A stretch of DNA of 9,228 nucleotides from an uncultured Oscillospiraceae bacterium. Lineage in GTDB: Bacteria; Bacillota; Clostridia; Oscillospirales; Acutalibacteraceae. How positions within the stretch are numbered: the stretch's first letter is position 1; every line of letters starts with the position of its first letter. The translations under genes were made by a program, and so were the position numbers. The notes under the pieces are model-generated. The model had not been told where the DNA came from and searched no databases. It worked only from the letters and a program-made list of their open reading frames with translations. Of this stretch, positions 1 through 6,017 are shown in pieces. Where the stretch lies: NCBI GenBank assembly GCA_900556765.1, contig USQH01000052.1, positions 1 to 9,228 of the forward strand, given 5' to 3'.

Positions 1-1200
1 TTGATTAAACGCGCCGATTTGGTCGTTGATGCCATTTACGGCACGGGATTTCACGGGGAAATCGACAGCCATTTGACACCGCTTACCGAATGCATTGCGT
101 CGGCTTACCGCAAAACAGTCGCTCTCGATCTGCCGAGCGGTGTCGAATGTGACAGCGGGCGCGCCGCCGAAAAATGCGTCAAAGCTACCCTGACAATTTC
201 GTTCATTGCTATGAAAAAGTGCCATGTTGTCTATCCGTCGGCAGAATATTGCGGTGAAACGGTTGTTGCCGATATCGGCGTTCCCGACGCTGCTTTCCCC
301 GAATGTAATATGTACGCGGTGGAAGATGAGGACGTGTCATGCCTGATAGGCGCCGCGCGTCCCGCTGTGTGCAACAAATACGATTTCGGCAGAGCATTGC
401 TTGTGTGCGGTTCGTACGGAATGGCAGGGGCGGCAAAAATTGCGGCATCGGCAGCGATCAGATGTGGTGCCGGACTGGTGTCGGTGTGTACTCCGCGCAG
501 CGTTTACCCGATCGTTGCGTCAGGTTTATCGGAGGCGGTTTTTCATCCTATGGAGGAAACGCAAAGCGGAAGGCTTTCAAAACTTTGCGAAAGCGAACTA
601 CTGTCCTACACCGAAAAATCCGACTGCACGCTCATTGGCTGCGGAATGGGATGCGATGCGGATACTCGTGCGCTCGTCGATTTAATGGTATCAATGAGCA
701 ATGTCCCTTTTGTTATTGACGCCGACGGTATAAATTGCATTGCAGCGAATATAAATATATTACGGAAGCGAAAGGTCCCCACGGTTTTGACACCTCATAT
801 GGGTGAAATGTCACGTTTGTGCGGCATGGCCTGTGCTGAGATCGCAGCCGATCCGATTTCGGTCGGACGTTCATTTTCCTCTGAGTACGGTGTTATTCTC
901 GTGCTTAAAGGCCCGCATACCATGATATTTGCACCGGACGGTATGGTTTATGTTAATATGAGCGGCAATTCGGGCATGGCAACCGCCGGCAGCGGCGATA
1001 TGCTTGCCGGAATGATAGCTGCTTTTATTGCACAGGGTTTTGACGCGGCAACTTCTGCGTTTGTCGCAGTGCATATCCACGGTGTCGCCGGAGATATAGC
1101 GGCAAAGCGTTTTTCCGAGCGTGCAATGACACCTACCGATATGATAGGATGTCTTTGCGATGTTTTTCTTGATTATGAAAAAAGGAATAGGGTGAACTGA
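1..1200 (+). CDS. nnrD: Bifunctional NAD(P)H-hydrate epimerase / ADP-dependent NAD(P)H-hydrate dehydratase, 5'-truncated by the window edge
   Basis: Repairs hydrated NADH and NADPH in the cytoplasm: the YjeF-N (NnrE) domain epimerises R- and S-NAD(P)HX, and the NnrD domain dehydrates the S form using ADP. Only the end of the epimerase domain is present (about residues 1-100 here), with DAIYGTG at 9-15 and ALDLPSGV at 41-48. The ribokinase-like dehydratase domain (about 125-395) is complete: GSYGMAGAA at 137-145, GCGMG at 213-217, VIDADG at 238-243, TPHMGEMSRL at 264-273, LKGPHTMI at 302-309, and GMATAGSGD at 325-333 with the expected catalytic Asp333. Bifunctional homologues are about 500 residues, so roughly 100 are missing. 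The TTG at position 1 is therefore most likely an internal Leu codon, not a start. The stop TGA abuts the TTG start of the next gene, so the two are probably co-transcribed. Family assignment is firm. Confidence 0.95.
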   Translation: MIKRADLVVDAIYGTGFHGEIDSHLTPLTECIASAYRKTVALDLPSGVECDSGRAAEKCVKATLTISFIAMKKCHVVYPSAEYCGETVVADIGVPDAAFPECNMYAVEDEDVSCLIGAARPAVCNKYDFGRALLVCGSYGMAGAAKIAASAAIRCGAGLVSVCTPRSVYPIVASGLSEAVFHPMEETQSGRLSKLCESELLSYTEKSDCTLIGCGMGCDADTRALVDLMVSMSNVPFVIDADGINCIAANINILRKRKVPTVLTPHMGEMSRLCGMACAEIAADPISVGRSFSSEYGVILVLKGPHTMIFAPDGMVYVNMSGNSGMATAGSGDMLAGMIAAFIAQGFDAATSAFVAVHIHGVAGDIAAKRFSERAMTPTDMIGCLCDVFLDYEKRNRVN

Positions 1201-1683
1201 TTGAAACTTCGCTCATTATCGGTTATTATATGCTTTATTACTGTGTTGCTTTGCGGTTGTGGTACAGGAGGAACGGGCAACTCTAAGTGCCGGCCAATCA
1301 CGGCTGGCTTCACCGCGGATACTGATATAGTATATGGTTCAATGAATTATTCTGCGACCCTTGATCTTACCGATGCAAACGATTTTAAATTTACGGTTAC
1401 GTCGCCGAAATTGATGTCCGGTCTTGAAATAAAGGTAAGCGCAGGTGAGACGCGCATGACATTCGGCGGACTTGATTGCACTGGGATATACGATGCATCG
1501 GCGGTCAGTAAGCTTTCGGATGTGCTGAAAACCATTGAGGCCGCCGGCGAAACCGAATTTGTTGACGGAAAATGCAATTACGGTGATTTTACCGTCTCTG
1601 TTAACAGCAACGGTTTTATCGATCAAATTGATTTTACTGATGCGGGTCTAAAAATAAATTTAAGCAATCAAAAAGTAAAATAA
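1201..1683 (+). CDS. Small LolA-like lipoprotein, TTG start
   Basis: A 160-residue predicted lipoprotein anchored on the outer face of the membrane. The N-terminus has KLR, a hydrophobic stretch (about residues 6-18) and a lipobox LCGC, with Cys20 the likely lipidated residue. The mature part is rich in alternating beta pattern. Its spacing (GFTADTDIVYGSMNYSATLD at 36-55, then a P-x-x-x-x-G-L-E-I segment near 69-77 and FGGLD at 88-92) recalls LolA/YdcC-type lipoprotein-sorting folds seen in Bacillota. I infer that family and cannot confirm it without a profile search. The TTG at 1201 is the only sensible start: it follows the nnrD stop directly, has an AGGGTG Shine-Dalgarno-like run six bases upstream, and the next in-frame ATG (residue 49) would remove the signal peptide. 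In Bacillus subtilis a lipoprotein gene, ydcC, sits in the comparable acpS-alr-mazEF region. A terminator follows. The function is unknown. Confidence 0.8.
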   Translation: MKLRSLSVIICFITVLLCGCGTGGTGNSKCRPITAGFTADTDIVYGSMNYSATLDLTDANDFKFTVTSPKLMSGLEIKVSAGETRMTFGGLDCTGIYDASAVSKLSDVLKTIEAAGETEFVDGKCNYGDFTVSVNSNGFIDQIDFTDAGLKINLSNQKVK

Positions 1684-1699
1684 TTATTCAAAATCTTAT

Positions 1700-1726
1700 A
1701 AAAAGTCGGCGAAAAGCCGGCTTTTT
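1700..1726 (+). terminator. Rho-independent terminator after nnrD-lipoprotein unit
   Basis: GTCGGC (1705-1710) pairs with GCCGGC (1716-1721), with one G-U pair, around a GAAAA loop. An A-run (1700-1704) pairs with the T-run 1722-1726, which also forms the U-tract. It lies 17 bases after the lipoprotein stop and suggests that mazF has its own promoter. Confidence 0.8.
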
Positions 1727-1802
1727 AATGTTTTTAACGATTTTACAAAAGGTTTGTTTTTTATCATATCTTACTCTCACAAAATAATATGTTATCGGGA
1801 AT

Positions 1803-1820
1803 GTTTAAGTTTTACTTAAC
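1803..1820. promoter_or_regulatory. Inverted repeat upstream of mazF, possible operator
   Basis: TTAAGT (1805-1810) and ACTTAA (1814-1819) form a perfect 6-bp inverted repeat around TTT. A flanking G1803/C1820 pair is possible if one T is bulged. It sits 48 bases before the mazF ATG, between the terminator and the ribosome binding site, where a promoter and operator must lie. I cannot pick a convincing -35/-10 pair in this AT-rich stretch, and a 6-bp AT-rich palindrome can arise by chance. Confidence 0.25.
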
Positions 1821-1851
1821 AGGGCAAAAATAGTGATAGCAGATCATTTTT

Positions 1852-1857
1852 GGAGAG
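1852..1857 (+). promoter_or_regulatory. Ribosome binding site that fixes the mazF start
   Basis: GGAGAG lies 10 bases before the ATG at 1868. A TTG at 1850 is in frame with mazF but overlaps this site, so it is unlikely to be the start. Confidence 0.75.
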
Positions 1858-1867
1858 TGAATCATAT

Positions 1868-2233
1868 ATGTCAATCAGACGCGGCGATATTTATTATGCC
1901 GATCTAAGCCCGGTCGTCGGTTCCGAACAGGGAGGAGTCAGACCGGTTTTAATAGTTCAGAATGACGTAGGCAATAAATACAGTCCAACAGTTATTGCTG
2001 CCGCAATCACCAGTCAGCGCGACAAGACCAAACTGCCTACGCATATTCGTGTCGATGCCGACGAATCAGGTCTTGCAAAGGACTCAATCGTTTTGCTCGA
2101 GCAGATCAGAACGATTGACAAACAGCGGCTGAAGGAACGAATGGGTAGGCTTGACAGCGGCTCTATGACCATGGTCGACAGAGCTTTGACGGTAAGCTTT
2201 GGGCTTGGCAGTGAATTTAATACTGTTACATAA
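1868..2233 (+). CDS. mazF: MazF/PemK-family endoribonuclease toxin (EndoA type), no adjacent antitoxin
   Basis: A sequence-specific mRNA interferase acting in the cytoplasm. The 121-residue product matches the B. subtilis EndoA/NdoA type closely along its length: RRGDIYYADLSPVVGSEQGG at 4-23, RPVLIVQND at 25-33, SPTVIAAAIT at 39-48, KLPTHI at 55-60, and DSIVLLEQIRTIDKQRL at 72-88. The residues reported as catalytic in the B. subtilis enzyme, Arg25 and Thr48, are both present at the same positions, so the protein should be active. The ATG at 1868 gives the family's normal N-terminus. Its usual partners, a CopG/RHH antitoxin (mazE/ndoAI) and alr, are absent upstream: the 184 bases between the lipoprotein stop and this ATG hold no credible antitoxin gene. 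Downstream is a convergent terminator. By family its target would be UACAU or similar. One UACAU lies at its own stop codon (2227-2231). Family call is firm; specificity is inferred. Confidence 0.95.
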   Translation: MSIRRGDIYYADLSPVVGSEQGGVRPVLIVQNDVGNKYSPTVIAAAITSQRDKTKLPTHIRVDADESGLAKDSIVLLEQIRTIDKQRLKERMGRLDSGSMTMVDRALTVSFGLGSEFNTVT

Positions 2234-2248
2234 TCGGTAGCAGTAGCC

Positions 2249-2300
2249 AAAAAATATAAGATCCCGATTCGTGCTGACGAATCGGGATCTTATGTGTTTG
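2249..2300. terminator. Bidirectional terminator between convergent mazF and the SGNH cluster
   Basis: A perfect 17-bp stem, 2256-2272 against 2277-2293, closes a GCTG tetraloop. On the minus strand it is followed by six T (complement of 2249-2254), a strong rho-independent signal for the SGNH hydrolase genes. On the plus strand the tail GTGTTTGTATTTTC is T-rich but interrupted, so termination of mazF may be weaker. It starts 23 bases after the mazF stop and ends 18 bases before the end of the dockerin-esterase gene. Confidence 0.9.
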
Positions 2301-2310
2301 TATTTTCTGA

Positions 2311-4428
2311 TTATTTAATTGTGTTCATTGAACAGCCGGTCATCAGGCAGGCTCTCCAGAGCTCATAGTTGTAAAGTTTAAACGGTGCGTAATATGACCT
2401 GTTCTCAACTTCAGCCTCGAGAATAATGGTTTTAATGTTTAGAGTCAGATTTTCTTTAATAACCTTAACATTACCGTTGTTGTAGCGAAGAGTGTATCTG
2501 CATTTGTCAGTATCATAGTTTGCAGTGGCGGTTGCAATAAGCTCGCCGTTATATCTCAGTTCATACTTTTTGCTGCAATCAATGATCTTCAGTTCCAAAT
2601 CGTCTATTGTCATTGTGATAAAGTATTTTTCCCAATTGTTTGCAAAGTTGATGGTGCTCTGCGCGGTAAACGATGCCGACCAGTTGTTACCCAACAGGAA
2701 TTTCTTTGCTGACTCAAGGTAGCAGGCGTTGCCGTCCATGTAAATATCGCCTTTAAAGAAATTGGTGTTGCTTGATTCGGTGAACAGGTCTTTATCTGAT
2801 GTGGCAAACGTGGAACTGAATACATTGGTGGGCATTTCAGTGGTTGACGGATCGTCAACCACTGTGACAGTGCAGCTAACACTCATTTTGCCCGAAAGGC
2901 TCGTCGCAGTGATCTTTGCAATTCCGTTTGATATGCCTTTAACAGTACCGAATGAGTCTACCGTTGCAACGCTGTTGTTGCTGGAAGTCCAGATGACAGA
3001 CGGGAAGTCGGCATTGGTAGGATTGACAGAATAAGTAAGGGTCGTACTAAAGTCTTTATAGAGAGTAAGCTCCGTTTTAGAAAGCGTCATTGTCTCAACT
3101 TTGACTTCGTCCTTTTCGGCGGGAGCTGCGCTGTTGCGATCCAAAACGTCGTCAATGATACGATCAAACCACGCGTCACCCATTTTGGCCTGACCCTGTT
3201 CGTTCGGATGTGTTCCGTCGTCGGCGTCAAAGTCTCCTTTGTCGCCGGAAAGATTGGTAGCGGTGCAGAGATCGAAGAAACGAACGTCATAGCCTTCTGC
3301 TACCAAATCGGCTACCCACTGCTCAAGGTTTGCGTTCTGTGCCTGATCGTAGGTAAAGCCGTAGTGTTTATTCTGAACTCCGCCGTCCTGATAGTTGTAG
3401 TCAGGTGAATGACCGTTTGCCTGGTTTATCATGGTCGCGCAGTAAAGGGTGAGGTTAGGCTGACGCTCAAATATAGCACGAACAAGATTTTTATACTCTG
3501 TTTCAAAAATTTGGTTGCCGTCGCTGTCAACAAGCGCGATGTTTCTAAAGTAATTGTTGTGTCCGATCATCATCAGACCGATGTCGGCGATATCCTGCGT
3601 TTTTCCTTCGGAGTCGTAGGGGAAGATGTTTGAAAGCTGCTGATAAATACCGTCGGAACGTCCGTTTGCGGTAGATGTAGGACCTACAAAGTAGCCTGCC
3701 CAGCCGGCGTGATTGTAGTAATCGGAGGATACGCGCGGATCGGGACTGGTACGCGGGCCTACAAATTCAACATTTGCGCCTGCCGCATAGAGATCGCAGG
3801 CAAGCTGAGTTCTGTACGAGTTGAAAGTACCGGTGCCCTCAGTAATGGAGTCGCCGATAGTTACTATACGCACTTTTTTGCCGAGAGCTTTTTCAGTGGC
3901 GGCAGCGCTCTGGTCAATAGTGGATATGCCGAGCATATGCATGGACAGGCGCAGTGCGTCGGAAGCGTCTGACTTTCTGTTGAGTGAAATGTCGGCGGCA
4001 AGGGACTGCGCACGGTCAAGCGTTGTATAGCCGAGCATGCTTTGAACTAAAGCAAGCGAGTCAGACGCGTCAATTATGCCATCGGGAAAAACGTCGCCGT
4101 AAATTACGATTGCAAAGAAATCTACGGTTTCGTCGGCGCTTTTTACTGTAACCGTGCAGCCGGTGGTAAGACGCGAATCGGTGCTTATGGTGATGCCGTC
4201 GGCATTAGCAACCGACAGCGTGTAGCCGCTGAATGAGCTGCTGAGGTCTCCGACAGTCGTACCCGGAGCGATATTTACCATCGTGCGACCGAGAACCGTG
4301 TCCGCAATAAACAGTGCTCCATCGGGGGCTGTGTAACTTGCTGCGGAAGCAGTCGTCGGGACGATAACGCAGGCAGTCATAATGGTCAAAGCAGCCAGTA
4401 CGCTCAGTGCTTTAAGTATTTTTTTCAT
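2311..4428 (-). CDS. Secreted SGNH/GDSL hydrolase with N-terminal dockerin, BIG2 and C-terminal beta-sandwich module
   Basis: Predicted extracellular carbohydrate esterase of 705 residues. Order: signal peptide (1-29, cleavage near TASA/A; Cys20 lies in a poor lipobox); a pre-dockerin beta module (about 33-108) like those preceding dockerins in Clostridia; a dockerin (111-166) with two calcium-loop repeats starting at Asp112 and Asp146; an SGNH domain (about 185-430); a BIG2 Ig-like domain (about 443-523); and a LamG/concanavalin-like module (about 535-690). Catalytic features are IGDSITEG with Ser194, GHNN at 289-292, and D-G-T-H with Asp404 and His407. GDSITEG.GT..SYR and the DGTHPNEQG end resemble CE3 acetyl-esterases. 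The dockerin implies docking to a cohesin on a scaffoldin elsewhere in the genome. Block II reads GWAG where the paralogues have GYGG. The end carries about 14 residues beyond those of the paralogues. The start has AAAGGATG 10 bases upstream, a TATAAT lies at 4472-4477, and a strong terminator follows. The substrate is inferred. Confidence 0.92.
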   Translation of the reverse strand: MKKILKALSVLAALTIMTACVIVPTTASAASYTAPDGALFIADTVLGRTMVNIAPGTTVGDLSSSFSGYTLSVANADGITISTDSRLTTGCTVTVKSADETVDFFAIVIYGDVFPDGIIDASDSLALVQSMLGYTTLDRAQSLAADISLNRKSDASDALRLSMHMLGISTIDQSAAATEKALGKKVRIVTIGDSITEGTGTFNSYRTQLACDLYAAGANVEFVGPRTSPDPRVSSDYYNHAGWAGYFVGPTSTANGRSDGIYQQLSNIFPYDSEGKTQDIADIGLMMIGHNNYFRNIALVDSDGNQIFETEYKNLVRAIFERQPNLTLYCATMINQANGHSPDYNYQDGGVQNKHYGFTYDQAQNANLEQWVADLVAEGYDVRFFDLCTATNLSGDKGDFDADDGTHPNEQGQAKMGDAWFDRIIDDVLDRNSAAPAEKDEVKVETMTLSKTELTLYKDFSTTLTYSVNPTNADFPSVIWTSSNNSVATVDSFGTVKGISNGIAKITATSLSGKMSVSCTVTVVDDPSTTEMPTNVFSSTFATSDKDLFTESSNTNFFKGDIYMDGNACYLESAKKFLLGNNWSASFTAQSTINFANNWEKYFITMTIDDLELKIIDCSKKYELRYNGELIATATANYDTDKCRYTLRYNNGNVKVIKENLTLNIKTIILEAEVENRSYYAPFKLYNYELWRACLMTGCSMNTIK
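3931..4098 (-). other. Dockerin domain within the 2311-4428 gene
   Basis: Residues 111-166 hold two F-hand-like repeats. The first, DVFPDGIIDASD, has Asp at loop positions 1, 5, 9 and 12, with Phe at position 3 where Asn or Asp is usual. The second, DISLNRKSDASD, has Asp1, Ser3, Asn5, Asp9 and Asp12. Each loop is followed by a helix ending in MLG. The VIYGDV lead-in is typical of clostridial dockerins. The domain is N-terminal to the enzyme, whereas dockerins are most often C-terminal. Cohesin partner and type cannot be determined here. Confidence 0.85.
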
Positions 4429-4471
4429 TGAGTGTCATCCTTTCGCCTTTAGAAACTTTTTTATCTATAAA

Positions 4472-4477
4472 ATTATA
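4472..4477 (-). promoter_or_regulatory. Probable -10 box for the dockerin-esterase gene
   Basis: The minus strand reads a perfect TATAAT within an AT-rich gap of 123 bases. It lies 43 bases before the ATG at 4428 and would give a 5' leader of about 35-40 bases. The -35 region at 16-17 bases spacing (TTCTTA or TTTCTT) is weak, so either an activator is needed or the box is fortuitous. Because no clear terminator follows the preceding gene, read-through from the upstream operon is also possible. Confidence 0.4.
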
Positions 4478-4551
4478 CTATTAAATTGCAAAATAAGAAA
4501 TTGCCAAAAGACACAAATTGAAAGTGATTTATTGTTGAAATAAAACAAATG

Positions 4552-6003
4552 TCAGCAATAATCTGAAATTTCCACACAGGAAATAATGAAAAACCGCTCG
4601 CCTTCGTCGGAGCAGAGGGTCAGCTCGGATGGGGGAAAAGTCAATTCCTTATGAACACGTATGAGTGTTTCACCGCTCTTTTTTAGGGTAATATCGCCAT
4701 TATCGTATTCGAGTGAATACACTCTTGTTTCGATCTCTGGGTAACAGCTCCATTCGCCGAGCACTTCTCCGTTATAAAGCAGCTTTGCGGAAGTAACGCC
4801 GTCATACAGCCGCATTTCAAGTCCGCCGAATTTTAGAGCAGTGTAACTGCCGAACCGCTTATCTTTGTTATCCGTAATTTCATATTTAAACCTTATGACA
4901 AAGCGATCCGAGACATTGAACTTCTCCTTAGTAGTAATAGAAAAGTTCTTGTGAATAAACCACATTAATATTTGGTTATTGTTTATCATGTCGGTATCGC
5001 CGTTCCACTTGTCACCTGTGAACGCATCGGTGAAAACAGGCGTTTCTTGCCGTTTGATCGCATCCGATACTGCTATGCGGCAATTGTTTTTAATGCCACT
5101 GTCGACTGCTACGGCGGTGACAATGGTGCTGCCGGTGTCGATACCCGTTACACGGCCGAGTGAATCTACTTCGGCGACGCGATTGTCGCTTGAAGACCAC
5201 AAAACAGTGAATTCGTCGGGCTTTTCGGGAGTAAAGACGGTAGATAGCTGTATTGCTTCGCCGACAGATATATTAGCTTCCGAACGGTCAATAGTCATAT
5301 TTTTTATTTTGATTGTGTCGGTACGTTCGACTAATTCTTCATTAAGCTTTTTAGCAGTCGGCAGTATGGCATCGAACCAAGCTTTTGCTATTTTTTCCTG
5401 ACCTATATCGCACGGGTGAGTATTGTCAAACGGCTTGAAATCGGCGGCACCGAGGTTTGTTAAAGTAGCAATGTCAACAAAATGAATATTGTATCCGTCG
5501 CTTTTAAGTCGGTCACAAATATTCGGCAGCATCGTATTCAGTCCGCTTAGAGCGGGATCGTTAGGGTCGTTGCCGGGTTTAGAATAGTTCATCGTGCCTA
5601 TGAAAATGCAAGCGTCCGGCTGATATTTAAGTATCTCACGAACGAAGTTTTCGTATACGGTGTCGATTTTGTCCAGATCAATTTTTTGAAAATAGTTGTT
5701 GCGACCGATCATAAGCAGGATGATGTCTGCCTTTTCTCGCATTATTTGGGGCAGGAGGGAATATACGTTTCCGTTTCGGCTGTTATCGGGACCTATGGTA
5801 TGACCGCCGTATCCGGCGTGATGCCAATATGCCTCCGGCATACGCGGATCAAAGCTTTTTTTCGGCCCGATAAAGCGAAATTGAATTCCCTGTTCACACA
5901 GCAAATTGTGCAAAAAGAAACGGTACCCGCTGTGAGTACCGGCACCCTCGGTGATGGAATCACCGAGGGGCAAAATGTTTATTATCCGTGGTTTTAGACT
6001 CAT
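4552..6003 (-). CDS. SGNH/GDSL hydrolase with BIG2 and C-terminal module, no signal peptide
   Basis: A 483-residue paralogue of its neighbours that begins almost at the catalytic core: MSLKPRIINILPLGDSITEG, with nucleophile Ser16. Further blocks are HAGYGG at 62-67, GRNN at 100-103 and FDNTHP at 192-197, giving Asp193 and His196. A BIG2 domain covers about 230-314 (LWSSSDNRVAEVDSLGRVTG at 268-287) and a LamG-like module about 323-482 (NGDTD at 334-338, FGGLEMRLYDG at 392-402). The start is secure: GGAGAG lies six bases upstream and the codon just before the ATG is TAA in the same frame. No longer form with a signal peptide is therefore possible, which is odd for a protein built from extracellular modules. 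It starts 14 bases after the stop of the lipoprotein paralogue and is surely co-transcribed with it. It could act in the cytoplasm on imported acetylated oligosaccharides or be exported by another route; both are inference. Confidence 0.9.
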   Translation of the reverse strand: MSLKPRIINILPLGDSITEGAGTHSGYRFFLHNLLCEQGIQFRFIGPKKSFDPRMPEAYWHHAGYGGHTIGPDNSRNGNVYSLLPQIMREKADIILLMIGRNNYFQKIDLDKIDTVYENFVREILKYQPDACIFIGTMNYSKPGNDPNDPALSGLNTMLPNICDRLKSDGYNIHFVDIATLTNLGAADFKPFDNTHPCDIGQEKIAKAWFDAILPTAKKLNEELVERTDTIKIKNMTIDRSEANISVGEAIQLSTVFTPEKPDEFTVLWSSSDNRVAEVDSLGRVTGIDTGSTIVTAVAVDSGIKNNCRIAVSDAIKRQETPVFTDAFTGDKWNGDTDMINNNQILMWFIHKNFSITTKEKFNVSDRFVIRFKYEITDNKDKRFGSYTALKFGGLEMRLYDGVTSAKLLYNGEVLGEWSCYPEIETRVYSLEYDNGDITLKKSGETLIRVHKELTFPPSELTLCSDEGERFFIISCVEISDYC

Positions 6004-6009
6004 TTAGTT

Positions 6010-6015
6010 CTCTCC
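6010..6015 (-). promoter_or_regulatory. Ribosome binding site that fixes the start at 6003
   Basis: The minus strand reads GGAGAG then six bases (AACTAA) and ATG. It lies between the upstream stop (6018-6020) and this start. With the in-frame TAA directly before the ATG, it establishes that the encoded hydrolase lacks a signal peptide. Confidence 0.85.
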
Positions 6016-6017
6016 GT

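Noticed and set aside
1..3. TTG at the first base as the true start of nnrD
   Set aside because: The protein would begin in the middle of the epimerase domain. Homologues have about 100 more residues, so the gene is cut by the window edge.
209..719. Alternate-frame and antisense ORFs within nnrD
   Set aside because: They overlap a firmly identified domain, and their products are Arg- and Cys-rich shadow translations.
1789..1833. A 14-codon ORF upstream of mazF that could be a leader peptide or mini-antitoxin
   Set aside because: No Shine-Dalgarno sequence precedes it, and the product is too short and unlike any antitoxin. It is likely chance.
1850..1867. In-frame TTG giving mazF six extra N-terminal residues
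   Set aside because: It overlaps the GGAGAG ribosome binding site. The ATG at 1868 gives the normal MazF N-terminus, with Arg25 and Thr48 at the family positions.
2762..3034. Plus-strand ORFs across the esterase genes (also near 3208-3633, 4979-5401, 5686-5997, 6541-6747, 8394-8815)
   Set aside because: They are antisense shadows of conserved coding domains, with no ribosome binding sites and no recognisable proteins.
4564..4590. Hairpin ATTTCC-ACACA-GGAAAT at the end of the signal-less hydrolase gene, as its terminator
   Set aside because: The stem is only 6 bp and AT-rich, lies inside the coding end, and has no clean U-tract on the minus strand.
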